The notes under the pieces are model-generated. The model had not been told where the DNA came from. It worked only from the letters and a program-made list of their open reading frames with translations, and ran no database searches. From Bog-756 sp963725395 (GTDB lineage: Bacteria > Actinomycetota > Acidimicrobiia > Acidimicrobiales > RAAP-2), in the NCBI GenBank assembly GCA_963725395.1, contig CAVRYH010000001.1, positions 62,001 through 126,000 of the forward strand: DNA of 64,000 nucleotides. The letters run 5' to 3'. The position numbers and the translations under genes were made by a program. Positions 8,097-16,196 of this stretch are shown in pieces; the stretch's first letter is position 1; every line of letters starts with the position of its first letter.

Positions 8097-8846
8097 ATGG
8101 CCATCTCACTCAAGCGACGGAGCCAATCCAAGCCCAAGCCGGACTCCATGACGCTGGTGGAGCATCTGACCGAGCTCCGGACGCGGGTGATGGTGTGCGC
8201 GGTGGCCTTCGTCATCACCGCCACGATCGCCTTTGTGTTCTACCCGCACATCCTGTCCTTCCTGCAGCACCCCTATTGCCAGGTGGCACCCTCCCATTGC
8301 AAGTTCTACATCACCGGGCCGCTCGACGGGCTGGCCCTCCGGGTCAAGATCGCCGCGTACGGGGGGCTGTTCCTGGCCACTCCGGTCCTGTTCTGGGAGT
8401 TCTGGCGGTTCGTCACCCCCGGGCTCAACCCGAACGAGAAGCGTTACGCCATCCCGTTCGTGGCGGCCTCCATCGCCCTGTTCACGTTGGGCTGCCTGGT
8501 GGCGTTCTTCACCTTTCCCCACGCCCTCAAGTGGCTCGACAGCATCGGTGGGCCCAGCCTCAACGAGATCTACGATCCGCTCAACTACCTCAGCTTGATC
8601 CTGTTGTTGATGGTGGTGTTCGGGATCACCTTCGAATTCCCGGTGGTGCTGGTGTCCCTCGAGGTGGCCGGCGTGCTCTCCCCGAAGACACTGTCGTCGT
8701 GGCGACGGTGGGCGATCGTGGGCATCGTCGTGGTTGCCGGGGTGGTGACCCCGAGCTCCGACCCGTTCTCGATGATGGCCCTGGCCGTTCCCATGTACCT
8801 GTTCTACGAGCTCTCGATCATCATCGGGAAGCTCATCCGACGATGA
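8097..8846 (+). CDS. tatC: Sec-independent translocase TatC
   Basis: Polytopic receptor for twin-arginine signal peptides. 249 residues. The N-terminal MTLVEHLTELRTRV is the conserved cytoplasmic motif with its invariant Glu. Six hydrophobic segments follow, with FWEFWRFVTPGLNPNEKRYA in the first cytoplasmic loop region and FGITFEFPVVLV later. Its stop overlaps the ATG of the downstream helicase (ATGA), so the two are probably co-translated although functionally unrelated. Confidence 0.93.
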   Translation: MAISLKRRSQSKPKPDSMTLVEHLTELRTRVMVCAVAFVITATIAFVFYPHILSFLQHPYCQVAPSHCKFYITGPLDGLALRVKIAAYGGLFLATPVLFWEFWRFVTPGLNPNEKRYAIPFVAASIALFTLGCLVAFFTFPHALKWLDSIGGPSLNEIYDPLNYLSLILLLMVVFGITFEFPVVLVSLEVAGVLSPKTLSSWRRWAIVGIVVVAGVVTPSSDPFSMMALAVPMYLFYELSIIIGKLIRR

Positions 8847-10909
8847 CCACCGGGCGTTCCCGGGCCACCCCCGGGGACGCCGGAGCGGTGGGGGAGGGGA
8901 TGCGCGAGCGCTTCGAGCGCAGCGTGGGGTTCCGCCTCGACGCCTTCCAGCGCGAGGCCATGGATGCCGTGGACCGGGGAGAGTCGGTCCTCGTGTCGGC
9001 GCCCACCGGCTCCGGCAAGACCCTGATCGCCGAGTACGCCGCCGCCCGGGCCCTGGCACTCGGCGCCAAGGCGTTCTACACGACGCCGATCAAGGCATTG
9101 TCCAACCAGAAGTTCGCCGAGCTCGCCCATCGTTACGGCGAGGAACGCGTCGGGCTCCTGACCGGAGACGTCTCCCACCAGCCCCGTGCCTCGATCGTGG
9201 TGATGACCACCGAGGTCCTCCGCAACATGCTCTTCGCCCGTTCGAGTCTCCTCGATGGACTGGAGGTGGTCGTCCTCGACGAGGTCCATTACCTCCAGGA
9301 CCCCTACCGGGGCTCGGTCTGGGAGGAGGTCCTCGTCACCACCCCGCCGGCGGTCCGCTTCGTGAGTCTGTCGGCCACGGTCAGCAACGCCGTCGACTTC
9401 GGGGCGTGGCTCACCTCGGTCCGGGGCACGACACGGGTGATCGTGGAGCGTCACCGACCGGTCAAGCTCCATCACCACTTCGCCGTGGCCGAGCGGGGCC
9501 GCGACGGTCTCGTCGTGCTCCCCCTGCTGCGGTACGGCCGACCCAACCCCGACGGCGTCTCCCTCGACGATCGACGACGCCGCAATCCCCGCAACCGGTT
9601 CCGGGTCCCGCGGCGCACCGAGGTTGTCGAGTACCTGGCGTCGGCGGGCATGTTGCCGGCCATCACCTTCATCTTCTCGAGGGCGGCCTGCGACGACGCC
9701 ACGAGGCACTGTCTGGAAGACGGGATCCGTCTGACCACGCCGGGGGAGCGGGCCCGCATCCGTGAACTCGTCGAGGCCTCGGTCGAGCGGCTGGACGACG
9801 CCGAGCTGCGGACCCTCGGGTTCGGCCCGTGGTCCGCGGCGCTGGAGGCGGGCATCGCCCCCCATCACGCCGGCCTGGTCCCGTCGTTCCGCCAGGCGGT
9901 CGAACAATGCTTCTCGGAGGGGCTGTTGAAGGTGGTCTTCGCCACCGAGACGCTGGCCCTCGGCATCAACATGCCGGCCCGGACGGTCGTCGTCGAGCGG
10001 TTCGCCAAATTCCGCGGCTCGGACACCTCGGCGCTCACCTCGGGCGAGTACCAACAGCTCACCGGTCGGGCCGGGCGCCGGGGGATCGACACCGTCGGGC
10101 ACGCGTTCGTGCTGTGGTCCACCGGCACGCCCTTCTCCCAGGTGGCCCGCACCGCGCTCGCCCCTCCACCGGACCTGGTCTCGTCCTTCCACCCCACCTA
10201 CAACCTGGCGGTGAACCTGGTGCGCCGCTGGTCGAGGGAGGAGGCGCACGAATTGCTGGCCGCCTCTTACGGTCAGTGGCAGGCCCCCCCGGGGTCGGTC
10301 TCGCTCACGGCCCAGCTCGACCGTCGCCTCGCTGTCCTCCAGCAACGGGGCTTCTGCGACGGCTGGCGCATGACCGGGGCCGGGCGGATGCTGACGGCGA
10401 TCTACCACGAGTCCGACCTCTTGGTCACCGAGGCCCTCCGGTCCGGACTGTTCGACGGCCTGGAGCCCGGACCACTCGCCGGGGTCGTCTCGGCGTTCAC
10501 GTTCGAGGCCCGGCGGGCGGGCGACGAGGAGCCGATGCCACGCCAGGCGGTCGTGGTCGACCGGCTCTCCCGGCTCGGGGCACTGGCCGGTGATCTCCGG
10601 GCCGACGAGCGACGGGTGGGGCTGCGACGCACCCGTCGCCCCGACCCCGGACTGGCCCGGGCGGTCATCAGCTGGGCCTCGGGGGCGACCCTGGACACGG
10701 TCCTGCGGGAGACGGAGGTGGCTCCCGGGGACTTCGTCCGCAATGTCCGCCAGCTCATCGACCTGCTGACCCAGGTGGCCCAGGTGGCTCCGGAGCCGGC
10801 CACGGCCGAGGCGGCCCGGCTGGCGGTGGCGCTGATCAGACGAGGAGTGGTGGGGGCCGACGACCCCGCCGCCGTGGGGTCCGCGCCTCACCCTCCGGTG
10901 CCGTCCTAG
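8843..10909 (+). CDS. Ski2/Mtr4-like DEVH-box RNA helicase
   Basis: Superfamily 2 helicase expected to remodel RNA in decay or ribosome metabolism. 688 residues, shorter than the roughly 900 of typical actinobacterial HelY. Motifs in order: motif I APTGSGKT, motif Ia TTPIKALSNQKF, motif II DEVH (VLDEVHYLQD), motif III SAT (VSLSATVSNA), an APHHAGL motif, TLALGINMPARTVV, and motif VI QLTGRAGRRG. The C-terminal 200 residues correspond to a winged-helix/DSHCT-like region. ATG 8843 overlaps the tatC stop; the frame is open 216 codons further upstream only as antisense-like shadow. Its TAG stop is part of the next gene's -10 box. Confidence 0.88.
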   Translation: MTTGRSRATPGDAGAVGEGMRERFERSVGFRLDAFQREAMDAVDRGESVLVSAPTGSGKTLIAEYAAARALALGAKAFYTTPIKALSNQKFAELAHRYGEERVGLLTGDVSHQPRASIVVMTTEVLRNMLFARSSLLDGLEVVVLDEVHYLQDPYRGSVWEEVLVTTPPAVRFVSLSATVSNAVDFGAWLTSVRGTTRVIVERHRPVKLHHHFAVAERGRDGLVVLPLLRYGRPNPDGVSLDDRRRRNPRNRFRVPRRTEVVEYLASAGMLPAITFIFSRAACDDATRHCLEDGIRLTTPGERARIRELVEASVERLDDAELRTLGFGPWSAALEAGIAPHHAGLVPSFRQAVEQCFSEGLLKVVFATETLALGINMPARTVVVERFAKFRGSDTSALTSGEYQQLTGRAGRRGIDTVGHAFVLWSTGTPFSQVARTALAPPPDLVSSFHPTYNLAVNLVRRWSREEAHELLAASYGQWQAPPGSVSLTAQLDRRLAVLQQRGFCDGWRMTGAGRMLTAIYHESDLLVTEALRSGLFDGLEPGPLAGVVSAFTFEARRAGDEEPMPRQAVVVDRLSRLGALAGDLRADERRVGLRRTRRPDPGLARAVISWASGATLDTVLRETEVAPGDFVRNVRQLIDLLTQVAQVAPEPATAEAARLAVALIRRGVVGADDPAAVGSAPHPPVPS

Positions 10910-10912
10910 TGT
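10907..10912 (+). promoter_or_regulatory. -10 box of the ThyX-like gene
   Basis: TAGTGT, 9 nt before ATG 10922. Its first three bases are the stop codon of the helicase gene. Confidence 0.45.
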
Positions 10913-10921
10913 GATCCGGGC

Positions 10922-12580
10922 ATGTTCCCCTACGCCGAGGAGACGTTCACCGCTGAGGAGGAGGACATCCTCCGTCGCTACGTCACCAACCTCGATCAGC
11001 CTGTCTTCGCCCTGGTCAACCTGCCCGAAGTCGTAAAGGGAGCCCTCTTCGCCCGCTACTCCCGGTCGCCGAAGAGCCTGCGCCGGCTGTTCCTCGACGA
11101 GTTCGTCGGGGAGCTCGACATCTCCGGCGATGCCTCGGTCGACGCGACCGTGGGCCTGAAGCGGGCCGAGCAACTTTACGAGAAGGTCTTCTTCGAGTAC
11201 GGCGACGACTCGGTGGCCCAGCTGGGTGGCGTCCACCTGGCCTGCGAGCAGGCCTCCAACGTGCTCACCAAGGTCCTCGAGTGGGGACGGTTGATGGCCT
11301 ACCTCGAGCAGTCGACCCGCTACATCGCCTACAACCAACGCCTGACCACCGGGCACTACCGGTACTACCGGGATCCGGCCATCCTCGACTCGGTCCTCGG
11401 GGCGCGCTACGTCGGGGACATGGACCGCATGTTCGACACCTACGGTGAGCTGCTCGATGAGGCCCAGGTGTGGCTGAAGGCCCGCCATCCCCGCCAGGCC
11501 GCAGACTCGGAGTTCGTCCACCGCCAGGCGGTGAAGGCGAAGGCCCTGGATGCGCTGCGGGGCCTGCTGCCGGCCGCGTCCCTCTCCAACGTGGGCATCT
11601 ACGGAACCGGGCAGTCCTACGAGATGCTGCTGCTTCGGATGCGTTCGCACCCGCTACCCGAGGCCCGCCGGTACGCGGCCATGATGCTCGAGGAGTTGCG
11701 CAAGGTCATACCCTCGTTCCTCCAGCGGGTGGACCGCCCCGACCGGGGTGGTGCCTGGTCGGACTACTTCGAGCGGACCCAGCGCGAGACGGCTGAGCTG
11801 GTCGAGAGGCTCTTCCCCGACCTGGTGGCACCGGTCGGGCACAAGGTGGCCGGGCCGTCCGGTCGGCCGTCGGTCACGCTGGTCGACTTCGACCCGGACG
11901 GGGAGGACAAGGTCGTCGCCGCCATCTGCGCGCCACTCACCGACCGCCCAGAAGAAGAGGTGATCGCCCGCGTGCGGCTCCTCGGCGCCGAGGACAAGCG
12001 TGCGCTGCTCGCCGCCTATGTCGGTGAGCGCGACAACCGCCGCCATCGGCCGGGACGGGCCTTCGAGCGCACCGGGTACCGCTTCGACGTGGTCACCGAC
12101 TACGGCGCCTTCCGGGACCTGCAGCGTCACCGCATGCTCACCATCGAGTGGCAGCCGCTCGGATCGACACTGGGCTACGACGTACCCGAGGTGGTGGAGG
12201 AGGCGGGCCTGACCGACCGCTATGTGACGTCGCTCGAGCGATCGCGCGAGCTGGCCGAGACCCTCGCGCCGCTGTTCCCCGTGGAGTCCGCCTACGCCGT
12301 GGCCCTCGCCTACCGCATCCGCTACTCGATGCAGATGAACGCCCGGGAGGCGATGCACCTCCTCGAGTTGCGCTCGGGCCCCCAGGGCCACCCCGGCTAC
12401 CGCTGGGTGGCCCAGGAGATGCACCGGCTGATCGCGGAGGGGGCGGGTCACCACCTGATCGCCGAGGCCATGTCCCACGTCCACTACGGCTCCGACGATC
12501 TCGAACGACTGGAGTCCGAGCGTCGGGCCGAGGACCGGCGCGCCTCGATGTCGACCGCCGGAAATCCTGCAAACCCCTGA
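10922..12580 (+). CDS. Double ThyX-like (FAD-dependent thymidylate synthase fold) protein
   Basis: 552 residues, about twice the length of a ThyX monomer, with two ThyX-like halves. The first half has ARYSRSPKSLRRLFLDEF (about 44-61) and EQSTRYIAYNQ (about 130-140), both recalling the ThyX dUMP/FAD-binding segments. The second half has FRDLQRHRMLTIEWQPLG (about 397-414), which resembles the RHR...S signature of ThyX without the full consensus. The complete RHRxxSxxxxSxRY motif is not seen in one place, so true thymidylate synthase activity is uncertain. Such long ThyX-like proteins are common in Actinobacteria. It has its own promoter. Confidence 0.75.
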   Translation: MFPYAEETFTAEEEDILRRYVTNLDQPVFALVNLPEVVKGALFARYSRSPKSLRRLFLDEFVGELDISGDASVDATVGLKRAEQLYEKVFFEYGDDSVAQLGGVHLACEQASNVLTKVLEWGRLMAYLEQSTRYIAYNQRLTTGHYRYYRDPAILDSVLGARYVGDMDRMFDTYGELLDEAQVWLKARHPRQAADSEFVHRQAVKAKALDALRGLLPAASLSNVGIYGTGQSYEMLLLRMRSHPLPEARRYAAMMLEELRKVIPSFLQRVDRPDRGGAWSDYFERTQRETAELVERLFPDLVAPVGHKVAGPSGRPSVTLVDFDPDGEDKVVAAICAPLTDRPEEEVIARVRLLGAEDKRALLAAYVGERDNRRHRPGRAFERTGYRFDVVTDYGAFRDLQRHRMLTIEWQPLGSTLGYDVPEVVEEAGLTDRYVTSLERSRELAETLAPLFPVESAYAVALAYRIRYSMQMNAREAMHLLELRSGPQGHPGYRWVAQEMHRLIAEGAGHHLIAEAMSHVHYGSDDLERLESERRAEDRRASMSTAGNPANP

Positions 12581-12607
12581 CCTGGGAGGTTGTGCATATC
12601 CCCAGGT
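12580..12607 (+). terminator. Weak hairpin after the ThyX-like gene
   Basis: ACCTGGG (12580-12586) pairs with CCCAGGT (12601-12607) around a 14-nt loop, starting at the stop codon. No T-tract follows, so it may be only a weak or Rho-assisted terminator. Confidence 0.25.
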
Positions 12608-12626
12608 CGGCATGGGCGAAGACCAT

Positions 12627-12657
12627 TTGACGAGTGCCGGTGTGCCTGGCGTATCGT
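12627..12657 (+). promoter_or_regulatory. Promoter-like -35/-10 pair in a gene-free interval
   Basis: TTGACG (12627-12632) and TATCGT (12652-12657) are separated by 19 bp. No open reading frame starts nearby; the next gene begins at 13081. It could drive the structured transcript described next or a long leader of the DUF4193 gene. Confidence 0.4.
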
Positions 12658-12663
12658 TCGCCC

Positions 12664-12990
12664 AGTCCCACTCGCCCCGGCAGCACCCCGAGCGACTTCG
12701 GTCGGTCGGTAGGGCCAGGGGGAGGGATGCTGTGAGAGGCGGAGGGAGGCCCAGGGGATCGAGTAGAAAACGCTCTCTCCGAAACCGACGGTGGATTCCG
12801 GAGGTGGCGGAGGGGGTGGTGCCAAAGACCCCTGGGTCCTGCCGCCTCCGAGTCCGAGGCATCGGACAACCGGCTTTCACCGCAGACGGGCGATGCGATG
12901 TTGCCTGTCGCCCGGGTTGGGAATAACCGATCATCGCAGGCCGTTGTGACGTACCCTTGTGCCCGAGGCGCAGGTGGCCCTCGGGCGCGT
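12664..12990 (+). ncRNA. Candidate structured RNA or long 5' leader
   Basis: The 480-bp interval 12,601-13,080 has no convincing gene but contains strong potential RNA structure. A 10-bp stem, CGGAGGTGGC (12799-12808) with GCCGCCTCCG (12841-12850), has one wobble pair. It encloses a second stem, GGGGT (12813-12817) with ACCCC (12828-12832). A third hairpin pairs GCCCGAGG (12961-12968) with CCTCGGGC (12979-12986). I see no signature of RNase P RNA, tmRNA, SRP RNA or a riboswitch I know. Boundaries are guesses. Confidence 0.3.
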
Positions 12991-13045
12991 GGCCACCATG
13001 ACACTGAGGGCGGCACGACGCGAACGACCGGCGCGTAGAAGCGTC

Positions 13046-13051
13046 TATGCT
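13046..13051 (+). promoter_or_regulatory. -10 box of the DUF4193 gene
   Basis: TATGCT, 29 nt before ATG 13081, leaving a short leader with only a weak purine-rich stretch (GAAAGACCGAG). Confidence 0.35.
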
Positions 13052-13080
13052 CCGCCCCAACTCACCACTGAAAGACCGAG

Positions 13081-13560
13081 ATGCCACAAGAACTGGACGA
13101 AGTCGAAGGGCCCGAGGAGCTGATCGAGGGCGAGCTCGACGAGCTGGCCGACGATGATGACGACGACCTGATCGCCGACGATGCACTGGCGCTCCCCGAC
13201 GACGATGATGACGACGCCGTCGCCGTCGTCATCGAGGAGGACGAGGTGGTCGTCCCGGCCCCCGGTGCCAAGACGGCGACCAAGCCGGCGGCCGGTGACG
13301 AGTCGGACGAGGACGACGAGGAGGAGCCCGACGACGAAGACGTCGAGGCCAGCCTGGACACCATCTTGAAGGAGCGGCTGGTCGTCGAGGAGGTCGAGGA
13401 CGACGAGGAGACCCCCGAGCCCGAGGACCGCACGGGTGACGGCGTGGAGCGGGTGCTGCCGAAGCAACCGGGTGAGTTCGTCTGCCGGTCCTGCTTCCTG
13501 GTCAAGCATCCGAACCAGCTGGCGGACCGCAAGAAGATGCTCTGTCGCGACTGCGTCTGA
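13081..13560 (+). CDS. DUF4193 family zinc-ribbon protein
   Basis: 159 residues of unknown molecular role. The first 115 residues are extremely acidic, with runs of Asp and Glu. The C-terminal domain RVLPKQPGEFVCRSCFLVKH followed by LCRDC matches the conserved end of the actinobacterial DUF4193 family. The two CxxC pairs (CRSC, CRDC) would bind one zinc ion. The acidic tail plus zinc ribbon suggests a nucleic-acid- or polymerase-associated factor, but this is inference. The next gene begins 14 bp downstream. Confidence 0.85.
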   Translation: MPQELDEVEGPEELIEGELDELADDDDDDLIADDALALPDDDDDDAVAVVIEEDEVVVPAPGAKTATKPAAGDESDEDDEEEPDDEDVEASLDTILKERLVVEEVEDDEETPEPEDRTGDGVERVLPKQPGEFVCRSCFLVKHPNQLADRKKMLCRDCV

Positions 13561-13574
13561 CCGGGGAGCCGATC

Positions 13575-14150
13575 ATGGCGGAACCACACAACCAGCCGTC
13601 CGGGGACACGTCGCTCAACGAGCGACTGTTGGACCTGTTCGTCTACGTCCCCGCAGGCATCGCCGTCTCGGTCGCAGAGGAGCTGCCGCGGCTGGCGGAA
13701 CGGGGCCGGGAACGCCTCGGCGTACGGGTGTCGTCGGCCAGGGCCATCGGTCATTTCGCGGTGAAGGCCGGCCACCAGGAGTTCCGACGCCGATCCAGCT
13801 CCCTGTGGCCCTGGGGGGCGACACAGGGTCAGCCCGAGCACGCCGGACCCACGTCCCGGCCACCACGACCTCCCGGTGCCCCGGTCTCCCCGCGGCCCGA
13901 CCAGCCGTCCGGGTCGAACCCGGGCGAGCGGCGCGTGCGGTCCGTGCCGCCGCCGACCAACGGGCACGTGCCGGCGGTGTCGACCCTCGCCATCCCGGGA
14001 TTCGACACGTTGTCCGCTTCGCAGGTGGTCCAGCGTCTCGACGGGCTCAACCGGTCCGAGCTGGTGTCGGTCAGGGCCTACGAGGCGTCCACGAGAGGGC
14101 GTCGGACGATCCTCAGCCGCGTCGACCAGTTGCTGGACGAACGTTCGTAG
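13575..14150 (+). CDS. Hypothetical protein with Pro-rich linker
   Basis: 191 residues, not recognised. The N-terminal part contains LNERLLDLFVYVPAGIAVSV, an amphipathic or membrane-associated helix, then a basic helix (LAERGRERLGVRVSS). A Pro/Gly/Ser-rich linker (about 80-130) leads to a conserved-looking C-terminal module, LAIPGFDTLSASQVVQRLDG and SELVSVRAYEASTRGRRTIL, resembling a small helical protein-binding domain. It follows the DUF4193 gene closely and is probably co-transcribed. Confidence 0.7.
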   Translation: MAEPHNQPSGDTSLNERLLDLFVYVPAGIAVSVAEELPRLAERGRERLGVRVSSARAIGHFAVKAGHQEFRRRSSSLWPWGATQGQPEHAGPTSRPPRPPGAPVSPRPDQPSGSNPGERRVRSVPPPTNGHVPAVSTLAIPGFDTLSASQVVQRLDGLNRSELVSVRAYEASTRGRRTILSRVDQLLDERS

Positions 14151-14191
14151 GCGCCATGGCCCCGGAGCGGGCCGACGGGGGAGGGGAGCGG

Positions 14192-14666
14192 ATGGAAGCG
14201 GTGCGTGAGGCGGTCCCCGAGGACGGAGTTCGCATCGCCGCGCTGATCGGGGAGTTCAGGGCCGCCGTCGCCGCCCAGCGGGGTGGCCCTCTCCTCCTCG
14301 ATCCGGATGCTGCGGGGACCGGAGCCGGACCGTCGGGTGGGTCGGCCGGCCGCGGCTGACGACGAGCACCGGCTGGTTCTCGTGGGCACCCTCGACGACG
14401 TGGTCACCGGGGTGGCTGTGGGCCGCCACGAGGGCCGGGGTGCCCAGGGGCGCTGGGGGATCCTCGACGTCTGTTATGTCGAGCCAGCTGCCCGTGGCCT
14501 CGGCCTTGGGCAGCTGCTGGTGGAGGCGGTGCTGGCCTGGCTCGGTGCCGAGGGTTGCACGGGGGTCGACGGGGTGGCGCTCCCGGGCGATCGGACGGCG
14601 AAGAGCTTCTTCGAGTCGGCGGGGTTCAAGGCCCGGGCCATCACCATGCACCGCACCCTGGGCTGA
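14192..14666 (+). CDS. GNAT N-acetyltransferase, apparent frameshift
   Basis: Acetyl-CoA-dependent acetyltransferase of unknown substrate. The N-terminal strand-helix (VREAVPEDGVRIAALIGEF, QRGGPLLL) reads from ATG 14192. The acetyl-CoA motif YVEPAARGLGLGQLLVEAVL and the C-terminal FFESAGFKARAITMHRTL read in a different frame that ends at 14666. The shift must lie near 14283-14330, in or beside a CTC-CTC-CTC run. With one indel the whole forms a normal GNAT of about 155 residues. Either a sequence error or a recent inactivation. Confidence 0.7.
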
Positions 14667-14688
14667 GGACGGCCGGGTCGATGGCGGC

Positions 14689-15978
14689 TCAGGAGGAGCG
14701 GCGACCCTGGGAGCTGCGGGCCGGCACCGGCCGACGGGGGCCGGGCGGAGGAGGGATGGGGATGCCCATCAGCCGGGCCAGCTCGGGAACGTAGCCGGAG
14801 GCCTTGCGGGCCGCGGCCAACAGGGCCTCGTCGGCTCCGGTGGGGAGCCCGGCGGGCTTCACCGTCCGGCGCACCGGCGACTCGACGACCACGTCGAGCA
14901 GGGCGAGCCACTGTTCGGGTGGGGTATCGGCATTCATCGCCTGCCCGGCCTGTTCGGACAACCGGACCGCCAGCTCGGACGAGAGTCGCGCGGCGGGTTC
15001 GGGGGGGCGGATGGAGGCGCGGACGGCCTCGGTCACCCGACCTTCGTCGAGGGCGGTGGAGATCCGCTCGACCCACCGTTCCCGCAGGGCGGTGACACGT
15101 TGGTCGAGAGCGGCGCGCAGGGCGGTGGCCAGTTCGGTTCCCTCGGGGTCGAGGGTGACCGTGGAGGAGGAAGCGACGATGGACCGCAGCTCGCGCAGCG
15201 GCACGTCCTTGCCGGCGTTCCGGGCCACCGATGCCCGGTCCTTCCAGGCCGCGAGGTTGATGGCCGGGAGCAGTTGCTCGGCCATGGCCAGCAGCGGTCC
15301 GGGCGTGACCTCGGGACGGTGCTCGGCGCGGGCTCGGGCGTTCTGTTCCTCGATGGCCTGTCGCACGGCGGGGATCCCACCGCGCAGCAGCTGTTCGGCG
15401 ACGGGCAACTGTTCCGGCTTGAGCTCGGCCAGGGCGGCGTTGCGATAGACCGACGAGGTGGCGGGCCGGCGAGGATTGTCGCGGCTTCCTCCGTCCCGAC
15501 CACCGGGTCGGCTGGGACCGGAGCGCCGCCGGCCGTCGCCGCCGGCTGTTGCCGGCTCGGAACGTCCCCCGGAGCGGCCGTCGCCACGCCCCCCTCGTCC
15601 CGTCTGTTCGGTGCGGGGCCGTCGATCGGCCGGCCGGCGGCCGCCCTCGCGTTCTCCGTCCCCACGTTCGTCGCGGCGACGCTTGGACTTGGCCGCATAC
15701 TGGACGTTCACATCAGGCCCCTTGGGAGGAGTGCCCAGGATCTCGATCCGCCCGGTCGCCCGCCCGTCGCCCTTGGCCTTGGGCGGGAGCAGTGCGGTCA
15801 CCGTGGTCCCGTCCAGGGTGGTCTCGACCTCGGCCCGGAGCACCGAGCCGACACCCGACCCTTCGGGGATCAGGGCGGCGTCGACCGTGCCACGCGGCTG
15901 CTTGGCTCCGGCGGCGCGCCAGGTCCATGTGGAGTCCCCGGTCTGACTGGTGAGCTCGACTTCGATGCGATGGGCCAT
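14689..15978 (-). CDS. Hypothetical protein with Arg/Gly-rich centre
   Basis: 429 residues from ATG 15978; the frame is open 81 codons further but without a conserved look. The N-terminal domain (MAHRIEVELTSQTGDSTWTW ... TTVTALLPPKAKG) is a beta-rich module. Residues about 100-165 are an RGG-like, highly basic disordered segment, suggesting RNA binding. The C-terminal 260 residues are helical, with repeated charged helices such as LPVAEQLLRGGIPAVRQAIE and WVERISTALDEGRVTEAV. No family is recognised. It is transcribed convergently to the GNAT gene. Confidence 0.75.
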   Translation of the reverse strand: MAHRIEVELTSQTGDSTWTWRAAGAKQPRGTVDAALIPEGSGVGSVLRAEVETTLDGTTVTALLPPKAKGDGRATGRIEILGTPPKGPDVNVQYAAKSKRRRDERGDGEREGGRRPADRRPRTEQTGRGGRGDGRSGGRSEPATAGGDGRRRSGPSRPGGRDGGSRDNPRRPATSSVYRNAALAELKPEQLPVAEQLLRGGIPAVRQAIEEQNARARAEHRPEVTPGPLLAMAEQLLPAINLAAWKDRASVARNAGKDVPLRELRSIVASSSTVTLDPEGTELATALRAALDQRVTALRERWVERISTALDEGRVTEAVRASIRPPEPAARLSSELAVRLSEQAGQAMNADTPPEQWLALLDVVVESPVRRTVKPAGLPTGADEALLAAARKASGYVPELARLMGIPIPPPPGPRRPVPARSSQGRRSS

Positions 15979-16196
15979 ACCGGGCGACAGGCTACTGCCG
16001 CCGGCGGTCTGTCTGGGCACATCGGTATCCGTGCCCCCGGGCAGGCCTGCCCAGGCCTCGCACCGGGGGGCGGGTGCCGCCGCCGCCGGCGGATGGGTTC
16101 GCCGGTCACCCGGTCCGTTTACCATCTGGGTATGCCGAGAGCACTCCCAGGCCAGGCCGCCCGACGTGGAGGGACGCTGGGGGAGAGGCCGCACCG

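Noticed and set aside
8804..11650. Minus-strand frame of 948 codons
   Set aside because: Lies opposite the helicase and ThyX-like genes; low-complexity composition and no motif.
12601..13080. RNase P RNA, tmRNA or SRP RNA in the gene-free interval
   Set aside because: None of their conserved blocks (for example the GAGGAAAGTCC block of RNase P, a GGTTCGA-type T-arm, or GGAAGG/AGCAGG loop of SRP) is present.
11654..13186. Minus-strand frame of 510 codons across the end of the ThyX-like gene and the gene-free interval
   Set aside because: No recognisable domain; starts inside antisense of DUF4193 and is Pro/Arg-rich.
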